DNA of 64,000 bases from SIG440 sp045631525 (GCA_045631525.1 JAZQUY010000001.1:55277-119276), one strand, 5' to 3'; positions 7,656 to 16,360 are shown, numbered from the stretch's first letter. The notes: generated from the letters alone by a model not told the origin. A program made the numbers and translations.

Positions 7656-8786
7656 ATGAAAACAGTTAAATTTGGTATTATTGGATGCGGACTTATGGGA
7701 AAAGAGTTCGTAGGGGCTGTCGGCAGATGGTCACACTTAGAGGAGACATGTGCAAAGCCTGAAATCGTTGCGGTTTGTGATACAAACCCCGCATCTCTTG
7801 ATTGGTTCTGTGACAGAGTATCTACCATAAAGTACAAATACACAGACTATAAAGACCTTTTGGCAAATGATGAGGTTGAAGCGATATACTGCGCTGTACC
7901 TCACGTGCTCCATGGACAGATTTATGTTGACATAATTGAATCAGGAAAGCACTTTATGGGCGAAAAGCCTTTCGGCATGGATATGGAGCAGAATAAAAAG
8001 ATTATGGAGGCAATCAGCCGTCATCCCGAGTCTGTGGTTCGTTGTGCCGGGGAATTCCCCTTCTATCCTGCATGTCAAAAACTGATTGACTATATCAAAC
8101 AGGGAAAAACCGGCAGAATACTTGAAGTTAAGACAGGTTTTTGTCACTCAAGTGATATGAACCCTGAAAAACCTATTAACTGGAAGAGAATGATAAACGT
8201 AAACGGTGAATACGGTTGTATGGGTGACTTGGGTCTTCATGCAGAGCAGGTTCCCTTCCGCCTTGGCTGGATACCTGAAAATGTGTGTGCAAAGCTTTCA
8301 AATTACATAACAGAAAGACCTGATGGCAAAGGCGGTATGGCAAAATGCGAAACCTGGGATAACGCAACACTTATTTGCGATACAAAGGATGAAAATGGAA
8401 ACAAGTTCCCCATTACCTTTGAAATGAAGCGTATGCAGCCCGGTGCTACAAACGAATGGTATCTTGAGGTTTATGGCATGGATATGTCACTCAGGTTTTC
8501 AACATCTGACCCTAACGCATTCTTCTTCACAGAAGCTATGGGACACGAACAGGCGTGGTGCAGACTTGTGGTAGGAAACAAACCCCAGATTCAGACAGCA
8601 ACAGGTGCTATATTTGAATTTGGTTTTGCAGATGCAATTCTCCAGATGTGGGCCGCATTTATGTATGAGGTTGAGGGAAGAGAACTTGCCTTTGGCTGCT
8701 GCAGACCTGAGGAAACGGTTCTGTCACACAAATTGCATACAGCAGCTCTTCGTTCAGAAAAGGAAAGCGCAATTGTAGAAATATAA
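7656..8786 (+). CDS. Gfo/Idh/MocA-family oxidoreductase, second of operon
   Basis: 376-aa dehydrogenase of the glucose-fructose oxidoreductase/inositol dehydrogenase family. Residues 1-120 form the Rossmann domain (FGIIGCGLMGKEF), and the classic EKPF motif is intact at residues 103-106, unlike in the preceding paralogue. The C-terminal domain has the conserved GDLGLHAEQVPFRLG stretch in the position of the catalytic Asp/His region. ATG 7656 follows ATGAGGTGAAACA. Likely oxidises a hydroxyl of the operon's substrate with NAD(P); the substrate is not identifiable. Confidence 0.9.
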   Translation: MKTVKFGIIGCGLMGKEFVGAVGRWSHLEETCAKPEIVAVCDTNPASLDWFCDRVSTIKYKYTDYKDLLANDEVEAIYCAVPHVLHGQIYVDIIESGKHFMGEKPFGMDMEQNKKIMEAISRHPESVVRCAGEFPFYPACQKLIDYIKQGKTGRILEVKTGFCHSSDMNPEKPINWKRMINVNGEYGCMGDLGLHAEQVPFRLGWIPENVCAKLSNYITERPDGKGGMAKCETWDNATLICDTKDENGNKFPITFEMKRMQPGATNEWYLEVYGMDMSLRFSTSDPNAFFFTEAMGHEQAWCRLVVGNKPQIQTATGAIFEFGFADAILQMWAAFMYEVEGRELAFGCCRPEETVLSHKLHTAALRSEKESAIVEI

Positions 8787-8818
8787 AAACAATAAGAAAC
8801 AGAAAGGAAGAAAAAGAG

Positions 8819-10357
8819 ATGATAAAAAACATTTCCCGTTCGCTTACAGATCTTCTGGGTGCTGAATATATGGAAGCGGTAATTTCCGTTGCCACCGAAA
8901 TCTGCGGAATGGACAAAGCAGAAGCAGAGCTTTTGGCAAATGAAAAAGTAGATTTTTTCCCGGCTGAGTACACAGCAAAAATGGATGCACTTGCCGAGAA
9001 AACAGGTGAAAAATTGGTTAAAGGCTTTGAAAACAACGAGAAAGGTGCTCCCACTGATTCTTTCGCAAAAGCAGCGCATTCAAACATGGCACCAATCGGA
9101 GGCCTTGGCTGTACCCGTATAGGTGAAGACGGAAGAGCATACCTCATCGCAAAGAGTGAACATTACCACGCATCCCTCGGCCACAATTTCCCGGGATACA
9201 AGCTTATCAACAATGCAAGAAAGCTTGGAATACTCAATGCAACCCACAACAATACCCGTGGATATATCACACGCCTTGCGGAAAGACGTATAATTGCAGC
9301 AGCAAATGGTGCACAAAATGATGTAGAAATAGATGCAATCCTTGCATCAAAAGAGCCCCACGTATTGAATCGCATAATCAACCTTGAAACAGGAAGCCTT
9401 GCGGGAGAAGCCGGAATAAAAATGATGCTGTCACGTTTCTATAAGCTTGACGGAAGCTATGATGCACCGATTTATGACGGAAAAGTTCCGGTATTTCTTG
9501 TTATGGAAGACAACAAGGAAGGTCTTGGTGCAAACTACCACGGAACAACAATTGTGGCACAGACTCTTCGTGGAATGTGGCCTACATTCTATGAAAAATG
9601 TGAAAAGAATGAGCTTTACAAGGTAGTAAGCGTAAAGAAAAACGATATAGCAGACTTTGAAGAAAAAATCAGAAAATACAACAGCGGAGACTACAAAACA
9701 GCAGGCTTCATCCATGAAATAATTCTTATGAACTATGCAGGTATCCGCCTTACACCAGAATTCTTGCAGGAAGCACACAAGCTGTGCCGCGAGACAGATA
9801 CCTTTACTATGGTGGATGAAATCCAGTCATGTATGTGGTATGACGGAATGTTTTTGTTCCGCAAGTATGGTCTTACCCCTGACTTTGTAATGATTGGTAA
9901 GGGTTTCCCCGGGGGCGAATACCCAGCAAGCAAGGTGATTACAACAGCACCGGCAGACAGCCTCAACCAGTTTGGCGCCCTTGTTACAAACGGACAGGAA
10001 GAGCTTGCCAGCCTTGCATATCTTATCACAATGGAATTTTTCTCAGCAAATGGCAAAGAGATTGACGAAATGGGCGAAAAAGTTGAAAAAGGCGTTCGTG
10101 CCCTTGCTGAAAAATACCCTGAATTACTTCCTCCCCCTGAGGGACTTGGTCACCTTTCAGCAATACATTTCAATAGTGTAGAAAAAGCGGCAGAGTTCAC
10201 AAAGATAATGAACGATATGTGCGTTGACATAAGCGCCCAGCTTTACAAGCCCGACTGTCCTCCTGCAGTACTTTTGAAACCACCAGCAACGACCGATGAA
10301 AAGGTGATAGAAGTGCTTCTTAAAAAGATTGAGGAAGGCTTATTGAAACTTAAATAA
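8819..10357 (+). CDS. Class III aminotransferase-fold PLP-dependent enzyme
   Basis: 512-aa fold-type I PLP protein resembling class III (omega/ornithine-type) aminotransferases. Asp333 in TMVDEIQS is the residue that contacts the pyridine nitrogen, and Lys361 in MIGKGFPGGEYPASK is the expected Schiff-base lysine. A helical N-terminal extension of about 80 residues precedes the fold, making it longer than the usual 430-460 aa. Start ATG is 9 bases after AAAGGAAG. In this operon it may transaminate a keto-sugar or an amino-sugar intermediate made by the oxidoreductases; that is inference. Aminomutase activity is an alternative. Confidence 0.8.
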   Translation: MIKNISRSLTDLLGAEYMEAVISVATEICGMDKAEAELLANEKVDFFPAEYTAKMDALAEKTGEKLVKGFENNEKGAPTDSFAKAAHSNMAPIGGLGCTRIGEDGRAYLIAKSEHYHASLGHNFPGYKLINNARKLGILNATHNNTRGYITRLAERRIIAAANGAQNDVEIDAILASKEPHVLNRIINLETGSLAGEAGIKMMLSRFYKLDGSYDAPIYDGKVPVFLVMEDNKEGLGANYHGTTIVAQTLRGMWPTFYEKCEKNELYKVVSVKKNDIADFEEKIRKYNSGDYKTAGFIHEIILMNYAGIRLTPEFLQEAHKLCRETDTFTMVDEIQSCMWYDGMFLFRKYGLTPDFVMIGKGFPGGEYPASKVITTAPADSLNQFGALVTNGQEELASLAYLITMEFFSANGKEIDEMGEKVEKGVRALAEKYPELLPPPEGLGHLSAIHFNSVEKAAEFTKIMNDMCVDISAQLYKPDCPPAVLLKPPATTDEKVIEVLLKKIEEGLLKLK

Positions 10358-10371
10358 AAGGAGAGATTATC

Positions 10372-11745
10372 ATGAAAATAGGATATTTACCACTTTATAT
10401 AAAACTTTATGATGATGGCGATGTAGACCGAACAGTTTTGAAAAAATTTTATGAAGACACAACAAAGCTTTTTGAAGAACGCGGAATAGAGGTTGTTACA
10501 TCAGACTTTTGTCGCATAGAGTCGGAATTTAAAGCGGTTGTTAAAATGTTTGAAGAGGCAGAGGTGGATGCTATTGTTACATGGCATGCGGCATATTCGC
10601 CTTCGCTTGAATCAGTAGATGTTCTTGCAAATACAAAGCTCCCGATTATTGTATTTGATTCAACACCGACAGCCAACTTCTCGATTAAAAACGGAACTGA
10701 AGAAATTGACTGGAACCACGGTATACACGGCGTTATGGATATGTGCAGCATGTTGAAACGTTATGGAAAACCTTACGCTATCGCAGCAGGGCATTATCTT
10801 GAGTCCGATGTCATTGACCGTGTTTGCGGTTTCGTAAGAAGTGCAATCGCAGCGAAAAAACTTGACGGAATGAAAGTCGGTCTTGTTGGCGGTGCATTTA
10901 AGGGTATGGGCGACTTTTCCGTAGAACCCGCAGAACTTAAAAAACGATTTGGAATAACTGTTGAAACCATTGAGCCTGCTCGCCTTGCCGAATTAAGCAA
11001 AACGGTTACTTGTGATGAGGTACAGGCAGAAATAATGGCAGACCGCCAGCGGTTTGAATTTGATAATAATGTTATTGAGGAAGAATATGAGAACTATACT
11101 AGAGCCAGCCTTTCAGTACGGAAATACATTGAAAATGACGGACTCGGGGCGTTTTCAGTTAATTTCTTAAACGTTGACGCTGAAGATCTTGGAACTATGC
11201 CTTTCACAGAAGCTTGTAAGGCCATGGAAAGAGGTGTTGGCTATGCGGGTGAGGGAGATGCTCTTACTGCATCATTTACAGGGGCACTTCTTGCGGGTTA
11301 TCCAGAAACAACCTTTGTGGAAATTTTCTGTCCTGTCTGGAATAAAAACAAGGTACTCCTCAGCCATATGGGCGAAGTGAATTACCGCATTGCAGACGGA
11401 AAACCATTACTCAGAAGAACAGGTTCACCGTTTGTTAAGAAGATTATGCCATATGCAGGTTATGCTAAAATGAAACCTGGAAAGGGTGTATATGTAAACA
11501 TCAGTCGGGATAAGGATGATTATCAGTTGCTTTTGACACCTTGTGAAATGCTGCCTTCAAAGAATGATATACCCCATGTAGTGCGTGGTTGGATGCAGCC
11601 TGAGACAACAAATACTACAGCTGAATTTTTGGAAAAGCTCAGCAAGAACGGTGCTACACATCACAGTACTTTTGTTTATGGGGCAACGGTGGAAGAGCTG
11701 GAATATTTTGCAAAGCTTCTTTCGCTTAAGACAGTTATAATATAA
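10372..11745 (+). CDS. L-fucose/L-arabinose isomerase-like protein
   Basis: 457-aa protein with the layout of the FucI/AraA-like family: an N-terminal segment MKIGYLPLYIKLYDDGDVDR and a middle Rossmann-like region (KVGLVGGAFKGMGDF at about residue 165). The similarity is general; members of this family include true ketol isomerases and proteins of unknown reaction. Start ATG follows AAGGAGAGATTATC, 12 bases after the preceding stop. Next to an FGGY kinase this suggests isomerisation of an aldose followed by phosphorylation, but the metal-site residues cannot be verified without alignment. Confidence 0.75.
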   Translation: MKIGYLPLYIKLYDDGDVDRTVLKKFYEDTTKLFEERGIEVVTSDFCRIESEFKAVVKMFEEAEVDAIVTWHAAYSPSLESVDVLANTKLPIIVFDSTPTANFSIKNGTEEIDWNHGIHGVMDMCSMLKRYGKPYAIAAGHYLESDVIDRVCGFVRSAIAAKKLDGMKVGLVGGAFKGMGDFSVEPAELKKRFGITVETIEPARLAELSKTVTCDEVQAEIMADRQRFEFDNNVIEEEYENYTRASLSVRKYIENDGLGAFSVNFLNVDAEDLGTMPFTEACKAMERGVGYAGEGDALTASFTGALLAGYPETTFVEIFCPVWNKNKVLLSHMGEVNYRIADGKPLLRRTGSPFVKKIMPYAGYAKMKPGKGVYVNISRDKDDYQLLLTPCEMLPSKNDIPHVVRGWMQPETTNTTAEFLEKLSKNGATHHSTFVYGATVEELEYFAKLLSLKTVII

Positions 11746-11757
11746 GGGGAAATATAT

Positions 11758-13107
11758 ATGAAATATCTTATTGGTCTTGATATAGGGACATCTGCTGTAA
11801 AAGGTGTCCTTATGACAGAAGATGGAACAGTTTCTAAAACTGCCTCTGAGGTTTTTGATTATACCTGGCTTGAAAACGGCGGGGTAGAGATTGATGCTGA
11901 CAGATTTGTTGATGCTTGTTTTTCTGCAATAAAAGAGCTTGCACAATCGGCAGATTGTGAAATTGCAGGAATATGTGCTTCTTCTGCCAGCGGAAATCTT
12001 GTGGTTTTGGATAAAGACAATAAGCCTAGCACCCCGATTTTCAACTGGCAGGATCAAAGAGTCACAACAGAAGCGAAAGAAATTTTAGGCGAAATCGATT
12101 GGGAAGACCTTTATCAGAAAATTGGTTGGCCATTTTCCGGTACAGGAATGCCATTGGCACTTCTTTGTTATGTGAAAAAGCATTTTTCTGAGAAAATTGA
12201 AAACTGTGGCAAGGTTTGTATGAGTACCGAGTATTTATACTACAAGCTTACGGGCAAATGGGGTATAAGTTCTTCTGCTGGAACGCCTTTTTATCTTATT
12301 GACCAGAATACCGGCAAGTATATTCCTGAGCTTTTGGATGCAATTGGGATAACCGAGGACAAACTGCCGCCTATTATGCCCTGCGGAAGCAAACTTGGTG
12401 GAGTTACAGCGGAGGCTTCGAAAAAATGTCTTCTTGCTGAGGGAACCCCTGTGGCTTTAGGCAGCTTTGATCATCCGTCTGCTGCAAGGGGTACGGGCGT
12501 TTTCAACGAGGGCGAAATGCTCCTTTCCTGCGGAACATCGTGGGTTGGATTCTTCCCCATAAAAGACCGTGATAAAGCAGTATCGGCAGGGGTTCTCATT
12601 GATCCGTTTCTGTCTGAAAAAGGCGGCGCGTGGGGAACTATGGTTTCGGTGTCCTCTGTTTCTGTACGTATAGAAATGTATATAAAGCGATACATTGACG
12701 ATTCCGAAAATCGTTTCAACGTATTGACTGAGCTTGCCCAAAAGAGCACTATGGGTGCAAACGGACTCATTATTTGCTTAAATGATGAACCTGACGATGA
12801 AAAGATAAATGCATTCTCCAAAGAGGATATTGCAAGAGCCATTATGGAAGGTGCAGTTATTCTCCTCAAAGAAAAGCTTGATATACTTAAAGCTATTGGA
12901 ATCAGTCCAAAGAACGCCGTTATGGTAGGTGGACCCTCAAAAAACCCCATGTACCTCAAAATTATTGAAGAGATATGCGGAATAAAGGTACGCGTTATCC
13001 ATGGCGTAAATGCCGGTGCGGTAGGAGCTGCTATGCTTGCGGGGATTGGTGCGGGCATTTACAAGGACGAAGCAGATGCCAACGACATTTGCAATGAAGG
13101 GAAGTAG
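11758..13107 (+). CDS. FGGY-family carbohydrate kinase (xylulokinase-like)
   Basis: ATP-dependent sugar kinase, 449 aa. The N-terminal FGGY domain has the phosphate-binding start YLIGLDIGTSAVKGVLM and the substrate-side motif NWQDQR (about residue 96). The C-terminal ATPase domain has the adenosine-motif-like MVGGPSKNPMYLKIIEEICG (about residue 392). Full length for an FGGY kinase is nearer 480-510 aa, so this is a compact member. ATG follows AAGGGGAAATATAT. It probably phosphorylates the ketose made by the adjacent isomerase-like protein; xylulose, ribulose, fuculose or a modified sugar are all possible. Confidence 0.88.
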   Translation: MKYLIGLDIGTSAVKGVLMTEDGTVSKTASEVFDYTWLENGGVEIDADRFVDACFSAIKELAQSADCEIAGICASSASGNLVVLDKDNKPSTPIFNWQDQRVTTEAKEILGEIDWEDLYQKIGWPFSGTGMPLALLCYVKKHFSEKIENCGKVCMSTEYLYYKLTGKWGISSSAGTPFYLIDQNTGKYIPELLDAIGITEDKLPPIMPCGSKLGGVTAEASKKCLLAEGTPVALGSFDHPSAARGTGVFNEGEMLLSCGTSWVGFFPIKDRDKAVSAGVLIDPFLSEKGGAWGTMVSVSSVSVRIEMYIKRYIDDSENRFNVLTELAQKSTMGANGLIICLNDEPDDEKINAFSKEDIARAIMEGAVILLKEKLDILKAIGISPKNAVMVGGPSKNPMYLKIIEEICGIKVRVIHGVNAGAVGAAMLAGIGAGIYKDEADANDICNEGK

Positions 13108-13112
13108 AAAAT

Positions 13113-14132
13113 ATGTTTAATTTAAAAGTAACAGATTATGACAAACAGGTATACGAAAAAGAACTTAAAAGCTTTTTGCCTGATGAAATTGTGGATGTTC
13201 ATATTCATCCATATAAAAGCGAGTTTGAACCCTTTGGTATAAGGGAAGGGGTATCTAAATGGCCTGCACGCGTTGCTGATGAAATGACGTTTGAACAAAT
13301 GTCAGAGTGCTTTGAAAAATTGTTTCCTGAAAAAAAAGTTATACCTGTGGCTTGCGGTGACGCATTCAAAAATATTGACCAATCAAATGACTATCTGAGA
13401 GACGAGGCTCAAAAACATGGTTTCCCTATCCTTTACAGAACCTCTTTCGATATGGATGTGGACGAGCTTGAAAAGAATGTGAAGGCAGGCGGCTTTTTGG
13501 GTCTAAAACCTTATCTTAGCAACTATCCTGCATACTTGCCGTCAAAGGAAATACGCATTTTTGACTTTTTGCCTCATGAACACCTTGAAATTGCCGACAA
13601 AAATGGTTGGGCTGTACTTCTTCATATTCCACGTGACGGACGTCTTAAAGATGCGGTGAACATCGCACAGCTTATGGAAATTGAAGAAAAATATCCAAAC
13701 GTGAAGCTGGTTGTTGCACACATCGGCAGAGCATATTCCAAGGAAGACATCGGCGATGCGTTTGACATTTTGGGCAAGACGAAAAATATGTATTTTGACT
13801 TTGCTGCCAACTTAAGTGATGATGCAATTCGTGCCTGCATTGAGGCTGTTGGAACAAAACGTCTTATGTTTGGTGCAGACCTCCCGATTGCAATAATGCG
13901 TATGTACAGAATTACAGAAAACGGCGTGTATTATAACGTAGTGCCCCGTGGTCTTTACGGTGATTTAACCGGTGAGGCTCATATGTGTGAAACCGACGAA
14001 TCTGACATAACCCTTATGATTTACGAGCAGATACGCGCAATGAAGAGGGTTGCTGAAGAGCTGAACCTCTCAAAAGAAGATGTTTATGATATTTTCGCAG
14101 GTAATGCAAAAAGACTTTTAGGGATTAAATAA
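13113..14132 (+). CDS. Amidohydrolase-family TIM-barrel metal-dependent hydrolase
   Basis: 339-aa protein of the amidohydrolase_2 type. Metal-site elements: HxH in VDVHIHPYKS near residue 28, His in LLHIPRDG, His in VVAHIGRAY and Asp in LMFGADLPI. Such enzymes act as lactonases, decarboxylases or uronate isomerase-like hydrolases. It starts 5 bases after the kinase stop (GAAGGGAAG site lies inside the kinase end), so the two are coupled. In this operon lactone hydrolysis after a Gfo/Idh oxidation is a reasonable guess, not shown. Confidence 0.83.
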   Translation: MFNLKVTDYDKQVYEKELKSFLPDEIVDVHIHPYKSEFEPFGIREGVSKWPARVADEMTFEQMSECFEKLFPEKKVIPVACGDAFKNIDQSNDYLRDEAQKHGFPILYRTSFDMDVDELEKNVKAGGFLGLKPYLSNYPAYLPSKEIRIFDFLPHEHLEIADKNGWAVLLHIPRDGRLKDAVNIAQLMEIEEKYPNVKLVVAHIGRAYSKEDIGDAFDILGKTKNMYFDFAANLSDDAIRACIEAVGTKRLMFGADLPIAIMRMYRITENGVYYNVVPRGLYGDLTGEAHMCETDESDITLMIYEQIRAMKRVAEELNLSKEDVYDIFAGNAKRLLGIK

Positions 14133-14171
14133 AAAGACTGATAAACTTATGAAAAAAAGAGGACGTTTTTT

Positions 14172-15101
14172 ATGCTTGAAATATTTGAAATAACTTTATC
14201 AAATGTTTTGGTCTTATTTGTATTTATTTCTATAGGATACGGATTAAGCAAAACTGGGATATTGCCAGATGGCTTCAGCAAAGGACTTGCCGGCTTGTTG
14301 GTAAATGTATTTGTTCCTTGCCTCACGTTCAACAGTATGGCAAACAATTTCAAACTTGAGATACTAAGTTCTAAGATAGATTTGCTTGTTGCGGCTTGCT
14401 TGCTGCTTTGCGGATTTTTGGTGTTAGCTTTTGTTTTTTCAAGAGTTTTAACAAAAAACAAAAACACCCGTGATGTATATTTGTATTCATTTACCTTCCC
14501 CAATGCCGGATATTTTGGAAATCCGTTGGTGCTTGCTATATTTGGCGAATTGATGCTTTTTGATTTTATACTTTTTAATGTCCCATTTGTTATTCTTACA
14601 TATACTTTTGGAGTATATATACTAAATCCAAACAGAAATTTCAGTCTCAAAAATCTTTTAAATCCTATAATATTGTCATTGGTTTTGGGAATGTGTGCGG
14701 GAATATTTGAAATCAAGTTTCCGACATTTGCGGAAAAAATTATCGAAACAGGAGCAAATTCCTTGGCGCCTGCGGCGATGATCCTTACGGGTGTTGTTTT
14801 TGCCAACAATAGCCTGAAAAAAATGGTCTCAAACATAAAGGTATATATTGCGTGTGCAATCAAATTGGTTATAATTCCGATTATTGCAGTGTTTATAATT
14901 GCAGCCCTGAAAGTACCGCAGAATATTGCAATTATAATGATTATAAACATGACACTTCCTACAGGTCTCAACAGTATAGTTTTTCCTGAGGCTTATGGAG
15001 GGGACAGTCGCACTGGTGCACAGCTTTGCTTTGTGTCTACATTTACGTGTCTTATATTCCTTCCTCTTATCTTGACTTTTTATCAGTATTTGTGCATATA
15101 A
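14172..15101 (+). CDS. AEC-family (auxin efflux carrier-like) permease
   Basis: 309-aa integral membrane transporter with about ten hydrophobic segments in two five-helix halves. The family-typical proline/asparagine-rich kinks are visible (FTFPNAGYFGNPLVLAIFG near residue 112 and TLPTGLNSIVFPEAYGG near residue 262). Such permeases move organic anions such as malate. ATG follows GAGGACGTTTTTT and lies 39 bases after the amidohydrolase gene with no terminator between, so it is probably the last gene of the catabolic operon and its only visible transporter. A large minus-strand open frame over it is a shadow. Confidence 0.85.
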   Translation: MLEIFEITLSNVLVLFVFISIGYGLSKTGILPDGFSKGLAGLLVNVFVPCLTFNSMANNFKLEILSSKIDLLVAACLLLCGFLVLAFVFSRVLTKNKNTRDVYLYSFTFPNAGYFGNPLVLAIFGELMLFDFILFNVPFVILTYTFGVYILNPNRNFSLKNLLNPIILSLVLGMCAGIFEIKFPTFAEKIIETGANSLAPAAMILTGVVFANNSLKKMVSNIKVYIACAIKLVIIPIIAVFIIAALKVPQNIAIIMIINMTLPTGLNSIVFPEAYGGDSRTGAQLCFVSTFTCLIFLPLILTFYQYLCI

Positions 15102-15122
15102 TAATGCTTATTTATCAAACTA

Positions 15123-15151
15123 AAAAACAGCCGCGAAAAGCGGCTGTTTTT
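15123..15151 (+). terminator. Terminator of the catabolic operon
   Basis: Perfect 12-bp stem AAAAACAGCCGC / GCGGCTGTTTTT around a GAAAA loop, then TCTTT. Confidence 0.9.
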
Positions 15152-15242
15152 CTTTGCTATCTGTGTCTTCAAATATCTAAATTAAAATTTTTTATTTACG
15201 TGATTATTTTATCTATAAAAACATATACTACTGTCAAAGGAG

Positions 15243-15851
15243 ATGAATATTTTGAATATAAAAAAAGTAATAACAATGACAGTCACAGTTATTTCACTTA
15301 TGTGCCTTGTGACAGGCTGTAATGCAGTAGAAACAGGAAAAAACGCCGTAAAGAATGGCGCACAGCAGGTGGAAAAAGGTGCAGACGCACTTGTGAATGA
15401 AGGAAAAGCCATGATGAATGATGAAAAGGCGATGCTTGAGGGCAATAATTCAAAGAATGGCGGAAACTCTTCAATGGCGGGTGGAGACAATTCAATGAAT
15501 GGCGGAAACTCTTCGATGGCAGGTGGCGGCAACTCAATGAATGGTGAAAACTCTTTGATTACTAACCACGAAAACTCTATGAATGATGGCGACCGTCCCC
15601 AAAACAACGGAAAGGAATCACCCACAAACGGAAAAAAATCGAAATTCATAGGTGAGGACAGAGCCAAAGAAATTGCCCTGAAAAAAGCCAATGTAACAAA
15701 TGAAAGTGTGATTTTTGACAGAATTGAGCTTGAAAAAGAAAACGGAGTATGGCAATACGAGGTGGATTTCAAAAAAGACACCACCGAATATGATGCAAAA
15801 ATAAATGCCCTTGACGGAACAATTCTGGAGTGGGAAGCAGAAAGAGATTGA
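15243..15851 (+). CDS. Lipoprotein with 14-residue repeats and a PepSY-like C-terminal domain
   Basis: Membrane-anchored extracytoplasmic lipoprotein, about 200 aa. A signal peptide (hydrophobic MTVTVISLMCLVTGC) ends in the lipobox VTGC at about residue 26. A linker rich in Asn/Gly/Ser/Met holds three 14-residue repeats (about residues 72-113), then a PepSY-like domain (about 135-202: GEDRAKEIALKKA ... YEVDFKKDTTEYDAKI). The SD AAAGGAG (15236-15242) directly abuts ATG 15243; TTG 15252 is 9 bases away and is the better-spaced start. Function unknown; PepSY domains often inhibit peptidases or bind cell-wall ligands. Single gene between two terminators. Confidence 0.82.
   Translation: MNILNIKKVITMTVTVISLMCLVTGCNAVETGKNAVKNGAQQVEKGADALVNEGKAMMNDEKAMLEGNNSKNGGNSSMAGGDNSMNGGNSSMAGGGNSMNGENSLITNHENSMNDGDRPQNNGKESPTNGKKSKFIGEDRAKEIALKKANVTNESVIFDRIELEKENGVWQYEVDFKKDTTEYDAKINALDGTILEWEAERD
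15456..15581 (+). repeat. Three 42-base in-frame tandem repeats in the lipoprotein gene
   Basis: Units at 15456-15497, 15498-15539 and 15540-15581 encode NGGNSSMAGGDNSM, NGGNSSMAGGGNSM and NGENSLITNHENSM. The first two are nearly identical in DNA; the third has diverged. Length is likely variable between strains. Confidence 0.85.
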
Positions 15852-15858
15852 TAGAAAA

Positions 15859-15892
15859 AGAGCTTGCAAAAAATGGCAGGCTCTATTTTTTT
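15859..15892 (+). terminator. Rho-independent terminator after the lipoprotein gene
   Basis: Stem AGAGCTTGC (15859-15867) / GCAGGCTCT (15876-15884) with one G-U pair, then ATTTTTTT. Confidence 0.85.
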
Positions 15893-15902
15893 GAAAAATC
15901 TA

Positions 15903-15931
15903 TTGACAAGTGAAGCAAAGTATGCTATATT
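15903..15931 (+). promoter_or_regulatory. Sigma-A promoter of the gntR-ABC operon
   Basis: Perfect TTGACA (15903-15908), 17-base spacer, TATATT (15926-15931), about 49 bases before the gntR start. Confidence 0.85.
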
Positions 15932-15960
15932 AACTGTACTAATACAAATAATACAGTTAA
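15930..15960 (+). promoter_or_regulatory. YtrA-type operator at the gntR-ABC promoter
   Basis: Perfect 9-bp inverted repeat TTAACTGTA (15930-15938) / TACAGTTAA (15952-15960) with a 13-base centre. This TGTA-N13-TACA layout is that known for YtrA-subfamily GntR repressors. It begins on the -10 and covers the transcription start, so repression and autoregulation are expected. Confidence 0.75.
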
Positions 15961-15979
15961 ATTTCGGGGAGGTGAAAAT

Positions 15980-16360
15980 ATGATAAATCTGGACTATAAG
16001 GACGGAAAATCTTTGCACGAACAGATAGAGGCAGGATTTCGGGAACTGATTATAAACAAAATTCTTACTAAGGACGAGCAACTGCCGTCGGTGAGAGAAC
16101 TTTCAATCAGCCTTACTGTGAATCCCAATACGGTGCAAAGGGCATACAAACAGCTTGAACAGGACGGATTTATTTACAGCGTAAAGGGAAAGGGCAGCTT
16201 TGTGGCGGCGGTTTCTGATGAACTGGCAGACAAACGGCTTGAGGAACTGTATGATGCGCTTACACTTGCTGCAAAGGAGCTGGCATTTTTGGGAGAAGAT
16301 GAGGAAACGCTCAAAAATGTCATAAGAAATATATATTCAGAAAAGGAGGGGGCTTTGTGA
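15980..16360 (+). CDS. GntR-family repressor, YtrA subfamily
   Basis: 126-aa regulator: winged helix-turn-helix at residues 1-75 (QIEAGFRELIINKILTKDEQ, LPSVRELSISLTVNPNTVQR, AYKQLEQDGFIYSVKGKGSF) followed only by a short helical dimerisation tail of about 45 residues, the mark of the YtrA subfamily. ATG 15980 follows GGGGAGGTGAAAAT. Its stop overlaps the GTG of the ABC ATPase gene (GTGA), giving strict coupling. It most likely represses its own operon through the inverted repeat at 15930-15960; YtrA relatives respond to cell-envelope stress. Confidence 0.92.
   Translation: MINLDYKDGKSLHEQIEAGFRELIINKILTKDEQLPSVRELSISLTVNPNTVQRAYKQLEQDGFIYSVKGKGSFVAAVSDELADKRLEELYDALTLAAKELAFLGEDEETLKNVIRNIYSEKEGAL

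Noticed and set aside
14147..14971. 274-aa minus-strand open frame
   Set aside because: Lies wholly over the AEC permease gene, has low-complexity Ile/Asn/Lys-rich composition, no ribosome site and no recognisable motif; a shadow of membrane-protein codons.
15456..15581. Possible CRISPR-like direct repeats
   Set aside because: Contiguous coding repeats with no spacers, in frame in a lipoprotein.
15209..16081. 290-aa minus-strand open frame with Pro/Phe/Ser repeats
   Set aside because: Its repeats are the reverse complement of the lipoprotein's 42-base repeats, and it crosses two terminators and a promoter.
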